The translations under genes were made by a program, and so were the position numbers. A stretch of 64,000 nucleotides of DNA from Hyphomicrobiales bacterium (GTDB taxonomy: Bacteria > Pseudomonadota > Alphaproteobacteria > Rhizobiales > Rhizobiaceae): positions 1 to 64,000 of the forward strand of contig UCCS01000002.1 in the NCBI GenBank assembly GCA_900470965.1. The letters run 5' to 3'. Position 1 is the stretch's first letter, and each line of letters opens with the position of its first letter. The notes under the pieces were generated by a model. That model saw only the letters and a list, made by a program, of their open reading frames with translations. It was not told the DNA's origin and did no database searches. Shown piece after piece: positions 1 to 8,460 of the stretch.

Positions 1-464
1 TCGCCGAGCGGGGCGTGCGCTCCTCGGTCGTGCGCACTCCCCTGATCGTGCATAGTTCGACCGGTCGCTTGCAGATGATTAGGCTTGCGAAGGAGAAGGG
101 CTCCGTCGGATATCCCGGGGAGGGAAAAAATCGTTGGCCCGCCGTGCACGTCCGCGACCTCGCCTTATTGTACCGCTTGGCGCTGGAGAAGGGGCCCGCC
201 GGTAGGACTTGGCACGCGATCGGTGACGAAGGAATCCCATTCCGCGATCTTGCCGAAGCCGTTGCCTCTCGCATGGGCATGCCCGCGGTAAGCATTCCCG
301 CTGACGAAATGATGGTGCCGGGTTACTTCGGGTCCATAACGGCTGTAGTCACGGGCGACTTTCCCGCGTCCAACGCCGTTACACGCCAAGTCCTCGGCTG
401 GGAGCCTGTTCAGCCAGGCCTGCTCAGGAATCTGGACAACGGCAATTACTTCCCTGCCAGCTAA
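1..464 (+). CDS. NmrA/epimerase-type SDR protein, C-terminal part (start lies before the window)
   Basis: Frame 3 is open from the window edge to a TAA at 462-464 and gives about 153 residues. The sequence aligns almost end to end with the C-terminal half of the SDR encoded on the other strand at 1768-2709: both carry AERGVRSSVVR, a WPAVH-x2-DLA stretch and end in LDNG-x-YFPA. The N-terminal Rossmann half is outside the window, so the gene may be intact or broken. By family it is an NAD(P)-dependent epimerase or reductase of unknown substrate. The close paralogue 1.3 kb away in inverted orientation points to a local duplication. Confidence 0.75.
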   Translation, partial: AERGVRSSVVRTPLIVHSSTGRLQMIRLAKEKGSVGYPGEGKNRWPAVHVRDLALLYRLALEKGPAGRTWHAIGDEGIPFRDLAEAVASRMGMPAVSIPADEMMVPGYFGSITAVVTGDFPASNAVTRQVLGWEPVQPGLLRNLDNGNYFPAS

Positions 465-533
465 GTTAAGCTCACGGCGGACCCTCCCATAGGGACGAGC
501 CGATCACGGACTCTGTTGGCCTCGCGGCTCTGT

Positions 534-560
534 GCCCCTTTAATGTTCAGGGGCCATTTT
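534..560 (+). terminator. Possible Rho-independent terminator after the first SDR gene
   Basis: GCCCCT at 534-539 pairs with AGGGGC at 549-554 around a 9-nt loop and is followed by CATTTTG. It lies 70 bp after the stop of the + strand SDR and before the convergent SnoaL-like gene. The stem is short, so confidence is moderate. Confidence 0.4.
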
Positions 561-616
561 GTTCGATGCTCATCACATCTCTCCATGCCTCGCATTGGTT
601 AGTCGGCGACGGCGAT

Positions 617-1042
617 TCAGCCGAGACCGATGCCAAGTTGTTGCTGCATTACGGAGTCCACTTTGTAGCAATGAAAGGATGTGACCTTTCCATTTTCGAG
701 GTGAAAAACGTCGCAACTCGGGACATCAATTGTCTTGCCCGTTGGAGCTAGATTTCCAGTGGGAAGGGCAAGCTCACCTTTATGCGTTCCCTGGATGGCA
801 ATTTCGACAACGACGGTGTTTTCCGCGACACAGATGCTCAATATCTCACGGTGGACATCAGGAAATGCTTTGACGAAGCCGGCAATAGACTGCCCAAGTG
901 CCTGCCCGCGAAACTCCATGCCGGTCGGCATATCGCGCATATATCCTTCATCGGAAAACATGGAGATAAACTTCTCGGGGTCGGTCCCATATCCCTCCGC
1001 CGCTTCGTAGAGTTCTCTGATGACTTTTTCATTGCTAAGCAT
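617..1042 (-). CDS. SnoaL-like (NTF2 fold) protein
   Basis: The product has 141 residues. Features are an N-terminal helix with VIRELYEAAEGYG, the pattern MRDMPTGMEFRG, the central FPDVHREI stretch and the C-terminal GKVTSFHCY strand, typical of SnoaL/ketosteroid-isomerase-like proteins of the NTF2 fold. Such proteins act as small cyclases, isomerases or ester-handling enzymes, and no substrate can be read from the sequence. An ATG at 1042 is preceded on the minus strand by GAAGAAAGGGAGCAAC, a good ribosome binding site. It lies just downstream of a frameshifted NADP reductase on the same strand and is probably transcribed with the 1.1-3.4 kb genes. Confidence 0.75.
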   Translation of the reverse strand: MLSNEKVIRELYEAAEGYGTDPEKFISMFSDEGYMRDMPTGMEFRGQALGQSIAGFVKAFPDVHREILSICVAENTVVVEIAIQGTHKGELALPTGNLAPTGKTIDVPSCDVFHLENGKVTSFHCYKVDSVMQQQLGIGLG

Positions 1043-1099
1043 TGTTGCTCCCTTTCTTCATTGCCGGGCAGCGAGCTTGCCGGGGACGTCGTTTTGCGC

Positions 1100-1721
1100 T
1101 CAGCCGATATCGACGTGCATGGCGAGGTCCCAGGTGCCGGCGCCGTGTTTGGCGAGGCCGATCATCATCAGCCCAAGCGCTTCGAGGGTCTGGGCCATGT
1201 TCAGGCCGCCGACATCGAATGGACGAAGCCCCAGGCTCTCGAGGAAGGTCGAAACGCGCTTCTTCGCCTCCGCGTCGTCTGCAGCGATGAACGCGTCGAG
1301 GCGTCCACCCTTCGCAAGGACGTGGCCGAAGATGGTGTTGAAGGCCTTCACGACATGCGCGTTGGCGGGGAGGCCCTTGGCGGTCTCCTGCGCACCAGAA
1401 CTGGCGTAGGGGGCGACGAGGCCCGAGAAGTCGGGGGCAACCGGGTTGGCGATGTCGATGATCACCTTGCCGTCGAGCGCGTCTCCGTACTCGGCCACCA
1501 CCGCCGCCGCACCGGCGTAGGGCACGGCGAGAATGACGATGTCACCCCCCAGGTGCGGCGCCGTAAGTCCCTGTGGTCGCTCCGGATGCGAGTTGGTCAG
1601 CAAGCGTCTGCGCCTTGGCTCGGTCACGGCTGATGACCTCGACGATGTGTCCAGCCTTTGCGGTACGGCCGGCGATTGCCGCAGCCATTTTTCCTGAACC
1701 GATGATGCTGATAGTACTCAT
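1100..1721 (-). pseudogene. F420/NADP-type oxidoreductase, frameshifted
   Basis: An ATG at 1721 opens MSTISIIGSGKMAAAIAG, a Rossmann GxGxxA start. The frame ends at a TGA right after a run of six G (C at 1545-1550 on the + strand). The rest of the protein continues in the next frame (GGDIVILAVPYAG to WDLAMHVDIG) and stops at 1100. Removing one G restores one 206-residue protein that matches the intact paralogue at 2763-3404 throughout. It may be a real frameshift, a phase-variable tract or a sequencing error in the homopolymer. If intact it would be a NADP-dependent reductase of the F420-reductase superfamily; true F420 use is unlikely in this type of host. Confidence 0.75.
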
Positions 1722-1767
1722 ATCAAGTCTCCTAAAGCGTTGGGTACGCTGGTCTTATTCAAGCGCG

Positions 1768-2709
1768 TTAGCCCGCCGGAAAGTAATGCCCGTTGTCCAG
1801 GTCTTTAAGGAGGCCAGGCTGAGTGGGTTCCCAGCCGAGGGCCTGGCGCGTGAAGGCGTTGGACGCCGGGAGATCGAGCGTGACCAAATTCGCAAGAAAC
1901 CCGAAGTAGCCCGGGAGCATGAGTCCGTCTGAGGGAATGCTCACCGCGGGTAGGCCCAGACGCCTGCCGATGCCCTCGGCGATCTCTCGGAACTGCACAC
2001 CACCGTCTTCGATCCCATGCCAACTTTTGCCGGCCGGACCCTTCTCCAGCGCCAGGCGGAACAGAGAGGCAAGATCTTGCGCGTGCACAGCCGGCCAAAG
2101 GTTTGCACCGTCTCCAGGGTAGCCGATGACGCCCTTCTCCTTCGCCAGCCCGATCAATAGTGGAACGAAGCCGGCGTTATCGGTCGTGCTGTGCATGACG
2201 GGAGGAATCCGTACGACCGAAGACCGCACGCCCCGCTCGGCGAGGCCGACCACGGTGGTCTCCACGACGTTGCGAATTCGCAGGGTACCCTTGTGCTTGT
2301 CGTTGGCGGCAAGCGCCGGGTCTTCCTCAGTGGCCGGCCGACCCAGGCCTTCCCATCCTGGTGAGCCAATGCTCGCCGACGCAACCAGTGGCTTTCCGGT
2401 GCCAGCGAGCGCCTCGCCGTACGCGAGCATGATCTGGACTTCCGCCGCGGCCACGGCGTCGAGCCCACCGGATGGGAGCAGATCTTGTCTGTGGGCAACG
2501 TGGATAACGCCATCCGCCTCCGCTGCCGCAGCCTTGAGGCCTTCTAGGTCGGAAATGTCTCCGCGACGCACCTTGGCGCCGAGCCTGGAAACCGCCTCCT
2601 CGGCTTTGTCCGACCGGGCAAGGGCCGTGACTTCATGTCCAGCGCCGATAAGTTCGGAGATGATGTAGGGGCCGGAATGGCCGGTCCCACCAGTGACGAA
2701 AACGTGCAT
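1768..2709 (-). CDS. NAD(P)-dependent SDR, NmrA/epimerase type
   Basis: The product has 313 residues from ATG 2709. An upstream extension to 2832 is possible but would overlap the next gene and adds a low-complexity leader. MHVFVTGGTGHSG is the nucleotide-binding Rossmann loop (TGGTGxxG, residues 6-13). The C-terminal half contains the WPAVHAQDLA segment typical of extended SDRs. It is a soluble reductase or epimerase of unknown substrate. It is a close paralogue of the partial gene at the window start and lies between two F420/NADP-type reductase genes, 54 bp after the upstream one, so it is likely in the same operon and controlled by the divergent TetR protein. Confidence 0.85.
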   Translation of the reverse strand: MHVFVTGGTGHSGPYIISELIGAGHEVTALARSDKAEEAVSRLGAKVRRGDISDLEGLKAAAAEADGVIHVAHRQDLLPSGGLDAVAAAEVQIMLAYGEALAGTGKPLVASASIGSPGWEGLGRPATEEDPALAANDKHKGTLRIRNVVETTVVGLAERGVRSSVVRIPPVMHSTTDNAGFVPLLIGLAKEKGVIGYPGDGANLWPAVHAQDLASLFRLALEKGPAGKSWHGIEDGGVQFREIAEGIGRRLGLPAVSIPSDGLMLPGYFGFLANLVTLDLPASNAFTRQALGWEPTQPGLLKDLDNGHYFPAG

Positions 2710-2762
2710 GTTGCTGCTCTTTTTTGAATGAGGTGATGCTAGAAGTGGCTCTGCCGGTGGAC

Positions 2763-3404
2763 TCAGCCAGGAAGGTTGACACCGATTGAAAAGTTGCCGT
2801 GTTTGACGGAGTGGGTCATGAGACCGAGCCACAGCATGCAGGCGTGCTCCAGCGTCCAGGCCATGAACAGCTTTCCGGCATCCATCGGGCGCAATCCGAG
2901 GCTCTTGATGAATGCCGAGACGCGTGCCTTCGCCTGCGCGTCGTCCCCGGCGATGAACACGTCCAGCTGCCGGCCCTCGACTGGACCGGCGGCCAGGACG
3001 CGGGCATTCTGGGTGTTGAACGCCTTGACGATGACCGCATTGGCGGGGGCGACCTTGGCAATCTCCTGCGCCCCGAAACTGTTCTCAGGGGTCAGGAAGC
3101 CGGTGAAATCGGACTTGATGGGATTGGTGATGTCGATGAGTAGCTTTCCGGCCAGTGCTTCGCCGTATTGCTTCACGACGTCGAGAACCGCGGAGTAGGG
3201 AACCGCCAGGATGACCATATCCCCGGCCGGAACGGCGCCGAAGCCCGCTGCCGTCGCGCCGGCGCCGAGCCCATCAACTAGCGTCCGCGTCTTTGCGGTG
3301 TCACGAGCCGCCACTTCGATCGCGTGTCCGGCTTTGACGGCAAGGCCCGCGATCGCTGCGGCCATGTCGCCTGAGCCGATGATGCTGATAATACTCATGT
3401 TCAT
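2763..3404 (-). CDS. F420/NADP-type oxidoreductase (NAD(P)-binding)
   Basis: The product has 213 residues. IISIIGSGDMAAAIAGLAVKAGH is a classic Rossmann GxGxMA fold at the N-terminus, and DMVILAVPYSAVLDVV and KLLIDITNP are the following strands of the NADP-oxidoreductase, coenzyme-F420-dependent family. VKAFNT around residue 125 is characteristic of the family. It probably reduces a small substrate with NADPH. It is first in the minus-strand cluster and shares its promoter region with the divergent TetR gene. The downstream frameshifted gene at 1100-1721 is its paralogue. Confidence 0.85.
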   Translation of the reverse strand: MNMSIISIIGSGDMAAAIAGLAVKAGHAIEVAARDTAKTRTLVDGLGAGATAAGFGAVPAGDMVILAVPYSAVLDVVKQYGEALAGKLLIDITNPIKSDFTGFLTPENSFGAQEIAKVAPANAVIVKAFNTQNARVLAAGPVEGRQLDVFIAGDDAQAKARVSAFIKSLGLRPMDAGKLFMAWTLEHACMLWLGLMTHSVKHGNFSIGVNLPG

Positions 3405-3490
3405 GTTCCTTGCCGGTTTTCCTGATGACGTCTTGCTTCGTGTCGCGGGCAGTAGGTCTGTTGCCTTTTACACGCAGGCACTATATGTAT

Positions 3491-3549
3491 CGGATCATCG
3501 ATCCGTTTATTATCGGACCGCCGATCCGAATATACGGACCGCTGATCCA
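3491..3549. promoter_or_regulatory. Three tandem palindromic sites between the reductase operon and the TetR gene
   Basis: Three related 15-bp elements lie at 3491-3505 (CGGATCATCGATCCG), 3514-3528 (CGGACCGCCGATCCG) and 3535-3549 (CGGACCGCTGATCCA). Their starts are 23 and 21 bp apart, about two helical turns, so bound dimers would sit on one face of the DNA. They fill the gap between divergent genes, and the third ends 16 bp before the TetR start. They are most simply operators for that TetR protein, controlling itself and the reductase cluster. Confidence 0.65.
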
Positions 3550-3565
3550 CTTATCAAGGTGCTAC

Positions 3566-4168
3566 ATGCGAGCCGACGCAAAAAAAAATTACAGCCACCT
3601 CCTCACAGTTGCGCATGATGCCGTCATCGAGCACGGAACCGAGGTGTCCATGCGCGATATTGCCCGCAGGGCCGAGGTCGGATTGGCCACGCTACTCCGC
3701 CATTTTCCGACGCGAGAAGCGCTCTTCGAAGCGTTGCTGCGGACGAACCTCGACGCTCTGACACGAAGGGCAAGTGAACTCGAAGCGTCGACTCCACCCG
3801 CCGAAGCGCTATTGACCTGGTTTCGCGAATGGATCGCATTCGCCCAAAGCCACAGGGGAGTTGTCGCAATGATGGCAAGTGCCCACACGAACCCGGACTC
3901 CGCTCTTTATGTTGCATGCGCGGCCCTGCACGCAGCAAGCGCGCGGCTGTTGCTCCGTGCGCAGGCTGAGGGGACGGCGCGCATTGATATGACTGGGGAC
4001 GACCTATTCGGCCTGATGTCGGCGCTTGGATGGCTCGTCGATCTGCCTTCGTTCGCGCCCAGGGCCGGGCATCTCGTTCAGATCGTTGCAAGCGCGATCC
4101 TGAAAGATGAGCTTGGCGACGAAGTCGAGAATCAACGCGCCAGATCGGGCCCCGATAATGCGCGTTGA
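3566..4168 (+). CDS. TetR family transcriptional regulator
   Basis: The product has 200 residues from ATG 3566, preceded by AAGGTGCTAC. An upstream ATG at 3410 would translate through the operator repeats and is rejected. Residues 10-55 form the HTH: VSMRDIARRAEVGLATLLRHF is the typical TetR recognition region, followed by PTREALFEALL. The C-terminal ligand-binding half is all-helical and variable. It is divergent from the reductase/SDR operon and is likely its repressor, relieved by an unknown small molecule. Confidence 0.9.
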   Translation: MRADAKKNYSHLLTVAHDAVIEHGTEVSMRDIARRAEVGLATLLRHFPTREALFEALLRTNLDALTRRASELEASTPPAEALLTWFREWIAFAQSHRGVVAMMASAHTNPDSALYVACAALHAASARLLLRAQAEGTARIDMTGDDLFGLMSALGWLVDLPSFAPRAGHLVQIVASAILKDELGDEVENQRARSGPDNAR

Positions 4169-4452
4169 GAGCCTGTCCTTGGCGGCCACTCATCTATGCG
4201 ATGGAAGATCCTCTGCCAGCGTTCGCAGCAAGCGCCGCACCAATGTTGGGCGAGCAGTAGGCGGCTCGCGATGCTTTCGAGATCGAAGCGTCGGTGAAGA
4301 AGATATAGACAGCCACTAGGCTAGTTCTCTGCGCAGGTGATCTTGGCTTCCGAATAGTTGTCTTGCTTGATAAGCCTTGGAATGCAGATTCAAGCATGAA
4401 TAGCGCGAGACCGATCAAAAGCGGGCTATCGAATTTAAGTAGGACCTCTGCA

Positions 4453-5391
4453 ATGGACACTGTCTGGCTGGAAGACTTTCTCGCTGTTGTTCGGGCAGGT
4501 GGGTTTTCGCGCGCCGCAGAGCAACGTGCTATCAGCCAACCGGCTTTCAGCAGGCGGATAAAGTGTCTTGAAGATTGGGTAAATGCCCCGCTATTTGACC
4601 GCGGAAAACATTCAGTCGGGCTTACGGCTGCCGGCGAGAGGTTGAAGCCGTTTGCCGAGGAGGTGCTCCGCCAACTTGAGACGGGTCGCCGGGACGCGGC
4701 CAGCGCCGCCCAGGCGTCGACGGAAACCCTTCTTTTCGCATCGACTCATGCTCTTTCCATGACGTTCTTCCCACCATGGCTGCGGATGGTCGAAAAAGTA
4801 GAGCCATTGATGACATCCGTGCAGTTGACGGCCGACAGCATGGTCGGTTGCGAGCGATTGATGATCGACGGACGCGCGCAGTTTCTCCTCTGTCATCACC
4901 ATCCCGCTGCGTCCACTCGGCTCACCGCGGATCGTTTTCGTTCGGTCCCGCTGGGGGAAGACGTGATGGTACCGGTTGCAGCCCCCGCCCTTGCAGCGCA
5001 AGGTCTCATGAACGATGGACCTTATCTCGCCTACTCGTCAGAATCTGGAATGGGCCGGATTCTGGCGGCATCTTGGGAGGAGAGCGGCAGACGTCCGCCA
5101 CCGATCCCTGCCTTTTCCTCACATCTGGCGACCGTGCTGGCGATGATGGCGCGCGATGGTCGAGGACTCGTCTGGTCTCCTCTCAGCCTTATTGCTGAAG
5201 ACATCGCAGCTGGCAGACTTGTCAGGGTCGGCCAACCCGAGGACGAAGTTCGTATTGCGATCCATCTCTTTCGCCCGAGGGCACGCCAGACGCAGGTCGC
5301 TGAGCGCTTCTGGCGACGAATTTGGGATGAAGCCGGTCAACGAAAGAACGAGCGAAGCTCGGATAGAACGACCTCGGGGCACTCCTCCTGA
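4453..5391 (+). CDS. LysR family transcriptional regulator
   Basis: The product has 312 residues from ATG 4453 (AGGACC upstream). Residues 3-62 are the LysR HTH: WLEDFLAVVRAGGFSRAAEQ followed by ISQPAFSRRIKCLE and the wing ending PLFDRGK. The remainder is a periplasmic-binding-like effector domain. It converges with the hydrolase-leuD-leuC operon and overlaps the hydrolase 3' end by 55 bp. This arrangement, plus the dctA gene beyond, makes that locus its most likely target, though nothing in the sequence proves it. Confidence 0.88.
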   Translation: MDTVWLEDFLAVVRAGGFSRAAEQRAISQPAFSRRIKCLEDWVNAPLFDRGKHSVGLTAAGERLKPFAEEVLRQLETGRRDAASAAQASTETLLFASTHALSMTFFPPWLRMVEKVEPLMTSVQLTADSMVGCERLMIDGRAQFLLCHHHPAASTRLTADRFRSVPLGEDVMVPVAAPALAAQGLMNDGPYLAYSSESGMGRILAASWEESGRRPPPIPAFSSHLATVLAMMARDGRGLVWSPLSLIAEDIAAGRLVRVGQPEDEVRIAIHLFRPRARQTQVAERFWRRIWDEAGQRKNERSSDRTTSGHSS

Positions 5392-6254
5392 AGGGTGTGT
5401 CCGCAATCTAAGGCATGCCCGGTCACGTCGACAGCCTTTTCTCGCCACGTGTCCAGAACATCGTAGAGAGCTCCGACTGTGCCTCGAGCTCCCCAAAGCG
5501 CAAGAAGAGGAGCGACTACGCGCGCGTCCTTGTCGGCCTCGTCATGAACAAGATCGATGCCGGCGGCGGCGCGGTAGTCTTCGCAGATTGCATGCCTTGT
5601 GGCCGGATCGAGGTAGCAGCGGAGATATTCTGCGAAAGCCGCCGCCTCCGTCGCATCGGCAATCTTGTTCTGTCCATCGATATGCTTGCGCAGAAAAAAT
5701 TCGGGATCGGCTTCGATAAGCCTTTCCGGCAACGGATATGGCTGGATCAGGAAGAACCACCAGAAATACCGCGTTGCAAATGCCTTGTCGGTTCGCGCGT
5801 ACATCGTCGCGGTCGGTGCTATATCGAAGAGGGCGATCTTGGCGACCGCATTGGGAAAATCGAGTGCCATGCGATGGGCAACGCGGCCACCGCGGTCATG
5901 ACCGACCACGAAAAATCGCTCGTGCCCGAGGGCTCGCATAAGAGCAACGGGGTCCTTCGCCATCTCTCGCTTGGAATAGTTGACGTGGCCCGCTTCGCCA
6001 GCCGGCTTGCTGCTGTCGCCGTAGCCGCGCAAATCCGGGGCGATGACGGTGAACGTCTCGGCCAAGGCCGGCGCGATCTTGCGCCAGGTGACATGCGTCT
6101 GCGGATGGCCGTGGAGAAGGAGAAGAGGTGGCCCACTGCCTGCGGATGCATACCGGATTCGGATGTTCCCGGCATATTCGAAGTCGCCGAGTTCGAAACC
6201 GCGAAGAAAATTCGACGATCCTCTTGCCGTGAAGCTCGATGCGGACCCTGTCAT
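5337..6254 (-). CDS. Alpha/beta hydrolase, fluoroacetate/haloacetate dehalogenase-like
   Basis: The product has 305 residues from ATG 6254, which overlaps the leuD stop by one base (TGATG). HGHPQTH near residue 50 is the oxyanion-hole region. GHDRGGR gives an Asp nucleophile at D120 with R121 and R124, the carboxylate-binding pattern of fluoroacetate dehalogenases. The acid D144 and a C-terminal GHTLQEECPE histidine complete the triad. In the motif that reads YWHWFF in known fluoroacetate dehalogenases (from memory) this protein has YFWWFF, so the halide-pocket His appears replaced by Trp. Esterase or epoxide-hydrolase action on a short carboxylate is an alternative. Confidence 0.8.
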   Translation of the reverse strand: MTGSASSFTARGSSNFLRGFELGDFEYAGNIRIRYASAGSGPPLLLLHGHPQTHVTWRKIAPALAETFTVIAPDLRGYGDSSKPAGEAGHVNYSKREMAKDPVALMRALGHERFFVVGHDRGGRVAHRMALDFPNAVAKIALFDIAPTATMYARTDKAFATRYFWWFFLIQPYPLPERLIEADPEFFLRKHIDGQNKIADATEAAAFAEYLRCYLDPATRHAICEDYRAAAGIDLVHDEADKDARVVAPLLALWGARGTVGALYDVLDTWREKAVDVTGHALDCGHTLQEECPEVVLSELRSFFR

Positions 6255-6859
6255 CAGACCAACCATGGATTTTCCTGTAGACGCTTGTTTTGGAACGCAA
6301 GGATTTCATCGCGAAAAGTAAGTGTTTGGCCGATTGCGTCTAGCCCCTTCGTCAAAGCGTTCTTAAGCATTGGATCGATATCGAACGGCAGATTCAGTCC
6401 GGCGCCGATGATGCTTTGATCCTCAAGATCGATGGTCAGCATGCTGGCCTCCGATGAAGAGACCGCTTGCATCACTCTATCCATCCTGTCTTCCGGCATC
6501 GAGATCGCCAGCAATCCGTTGCGGGCACAGTTGTCAAAGAAAATACCGGCGAACGTCGTCCCGATAAGAGCGCGAACGCCATATTGCATCAAGCCCCAAA
6601 CAGCGTGCTCGCGGCTCGAGCCGCAGCCAAAATTCGGGCCGACGGCCAGGAACGCAGAGTCTCTCCATTCGGGTTTGTTGAGGATGAAGTCTGGGCGTTC
6701 GGCGCCATCGTGGTCAAATCGCAAATCGTGAAACAGTCCCTCCTTCAAGCCACTGCGATCCACGCCCTTGAGGAATTGCTTAGGCATGATGACATCGGTG
6801 TCGACATTTGCTGCAGGAAGTGGCGCGACCGTCCCGCTGACACTCACAAACGCTTGCAT
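6254..6859 (-). CDS. leuD: 3-isopropylmalate dehydratase small subunit paralogue (LeuD type)
   Basis: The product has 201 residues. Conserved elements are NVDTDVIMPKQFLK near the N-terminus and NFGCGSSREHAVWGL around residue 75, the swivelling-domain signature of aconitase-family small subunits. Its ATG overlaps the stop of the large-subunit gene (ATGA), so the two are translationally coupled. It forms a [4Fe-4S] hydro-lyase with the LeuC partner. No leuA or leuB lies nearby and the neighbours are a dehalogenase-like hydrolase and a dicarboxylate carrier. A catabolic hydratase acting on maleate, citraconate or a similar acid is therefore as likely as leucine synthesis. Confidence 0.85.
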   Translation of the reverse strand: MQAFVSVSGTVAPLPAANVDTDVIMPKQFLKGVDRSGLKEGLFHDLRFDHDGAERPDFILNKPEWRDSAFLAVGPNFGCGSSREHAVWGLMQYGVRALIGTTFAGIFFDNCARNGLLAISMPEDRMDRVMQAVSSSEASMLTIDLEDQSIIGAGLNLPFDIDPMLKNALTKGLDAIGQTLTFRDEILAFQNKRLQENPWLV

Positions 6860-8283
6860 CAGTTCGCCTCCACAAATTGACGTGTATCGGCCAAATGACC
6901 TGCGATCGCGGACGCCGCAACCATGGCCGGGCTCATCAGATGCGTGCGCCCCCCGGCGCCCTGGCGCCCTTCGAAATTGCGATTTGTGCTTGAAGCGCAA
7001 CGCTCGCCGCTCGCAAGGATATCATCGTTCATTGCAAGGCACATTGAGCAACCCGACTGTCGCCACTCGAAACCAGCCGACGTGAAGATGCGGTCGAGCC
7101 CCTCTGCCTCGGCCTGGCGTCTGACGGAACTGGAGCCGGGAACCACCATTGCCTTCACGCCAGCAGCAATCTTGCGGCCGTCGAGGATGCGTGCGGCATC
7201 GCGAAGATCCTCGATCCGAGCGTTCGTACAGGAGCCGATGAAGGCACGTTCGATAGTGATGGTGTCGATGCGCTGGCCGGCTCGAAGGCCCATGTAAGCG
7301 AGCGCACGCTCCATGTCCCGACGGCGGTCGGGATCAGACTCCATGCCGGGATCGGGCACGTTCTGAGTAATTCTCACGGCTTGGTCCGGGCTGGTTCCCC
7401 AGGTCACCATCGGTGCGATGTCTGCTGCAGAAAGTGTGACCTCCTTATTAAAGATCGCTTCCTCATCGCTTCTCAACGCCTGCCACGCCTCGATCGCCGC
7501 ATCCCAAAGAGCGCCCTTCGGAGCGCGGGCCTTCCCGGCGAGATAGGCGACGACCTTTTCGTCAGGCGCGACAAGCGCTCCACGAGCGCCGCATTCGACA
7601 GCCATGTTGCACATGGTCATGCGCGCTTCGACACTCAGGCTGCGAACGACCGACCCCTGAAACTCGATTGCGTAACCTGTGGCGCCGGAAGCTCCGATCG
7701 CCTCGATCAGAGCCATGACGATATCCTTCGAGCGAACGCCTGGTGCGAGTTCTCCCTCCACTGTGACGCGCATGGTCTTCAAACGCTTGTAGACCAGAGT
7801 CTGGGTAGCGAGGTAGTGTTCGATGTCGGATGTGCCTATTCCGAAGCCAAGCGCCCCGAGTGCGCCGTAGGTGGTCGTATGACTGTCGCCGGCGGCGATG
7901 ATCATGCCCGGCATGACTAGCCCGATTTCCGGCATCACGACGTGCTCGATCCCTTGAAGCGGGTGGAGAACGTCGAAAAGCTCGATACCGAAATCTCTGC
8001 AATTTTCCGCGAAGTACCCTGCTTGCCTCGCCGCGTCGGCATCCGCCATCTTATTCGTGCGGAGCGCGGCGGTTGGATTGACATGATCCACCGTGCCCAA
8101 CGCCGCCTCCGGACGCCAGACTGGCCGACCCGCCTCCCGCAACCCGGTAAACGCCTGGGGCGAGGTATATTCGTTGAGGACAGTGCGATCGATATAGAGC
8201 AGAAGCTGATCGCCCTGTTCGTCAAGTGAGCGGACATGATGACTATCGACAAGTTTGTCGTAGAGCGTACGTGGCTTGGTCAC
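6859..8283 (-). CDS. leuC: 3-isopropylmalate dehydratase large subunit paralogue (LeuC type)
   Basis: The product has 474 residues, close to the usual LeuC length. The start is GTG at 8283 with GGAGG eight bases upstream. TLYDKLVDSHHV opens the domain, AAGDSHTTTYGALGALGFGIG is the aconitase signature, and the three Fe-S cysteines are in GSCTNARIEDL and SGCSMC. It catalyses reversible hydration/dehydration of a hydroxy-dicarboxylate together with the LeuD subunit. It is divergent from dctA across a 177-bp intergenic region, which suggests that import and metabolism of the same acid are co-regulated. Confidence 0.88.
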   Translation of the reverse strand: MTKPRTLYDKLVDSHHVRSLDEQGDQLLLYIDRTVLNEYTSPQAFTGLREAGRPVWRPEAALGTVDHVNPTAALRTNKMADADAARQAGYFAENCRDFGIELFDVLHPLQGIEHVVMPEIGLVMPGMIIAAGDSHTTTYGALGALGFGIGTSDIEHYLATQTLVYKRLKTMRVTVEGELAPGVRSKDIVMALIEAIGASGATGYAIEFQGSVVRSLSVEARMTMCNMAVECGARGALVAPDEKVVAYLAGKARAPKGALWDAAIEAWQALRSDEEAIFNKEVTLSAADIAPMVTWGTSPDQAVRITQNVPDPGMESDPDRRRDMERALAYMGLRAGQRIDTITIERAFIGSCTNARIEDLRDAARILDGRKIAAGVKAMVVPGSSSVRRQAEAEGLDRIFTSAGFEWRQSGCSMCLAMNDDILASGERCASSTNRNFEGRQGAGGRTHLMSPAMVAASAIAGHLADTRQFVEAN

Positions 8284-8356
8284 CTTCTTGGCCTCCGGCA
8301 GTGGTTTTGCGAGGAATTATAGAGGCCGCCTCCCGAAAGCGTTCATGCAATAATCG

Positions 8357-8368
8357 GATGAAATCATC
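8357..8368. promoter_or_regulatory. GATGA-N2-TCATC inverted repeat in the leuC/dctA intergenic region
   Basis: A perfect 5-bp inverted repeat with a 2-bp spacer sits midway between the divergent leuC and dctA starts. It is short and could be chance, but its position suits a regulator site, possibly for the LysR protein at 4453-5391. Confidence 0.3.
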
Positions 8369-8460
8369 GGCTAATCCTGTTGGCCGCGAAGAACCCTTGG
8401 GCGCTAAGCTTCGCGAATACCTATTCCGCTCCGGTGGGTAGGCTAAGGGAGGAAAGCGAC

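Noticed and set aside
4194-4460. Minus-strand 88-codon frame between the TetR and LysR genes
   Set aside because: It overlaps the LysR start, has no ribosome site and resembles no known protein.
6254-8283. LeuCD as the housekeeping leucine-pathway isomerase
   Set aside because: No leuA or leuB is near, and it is coupled to a dehalogenase-like hydrolase and faces a dicarboxylate carrier; a catabolic paralogue is more likely, although not proven.
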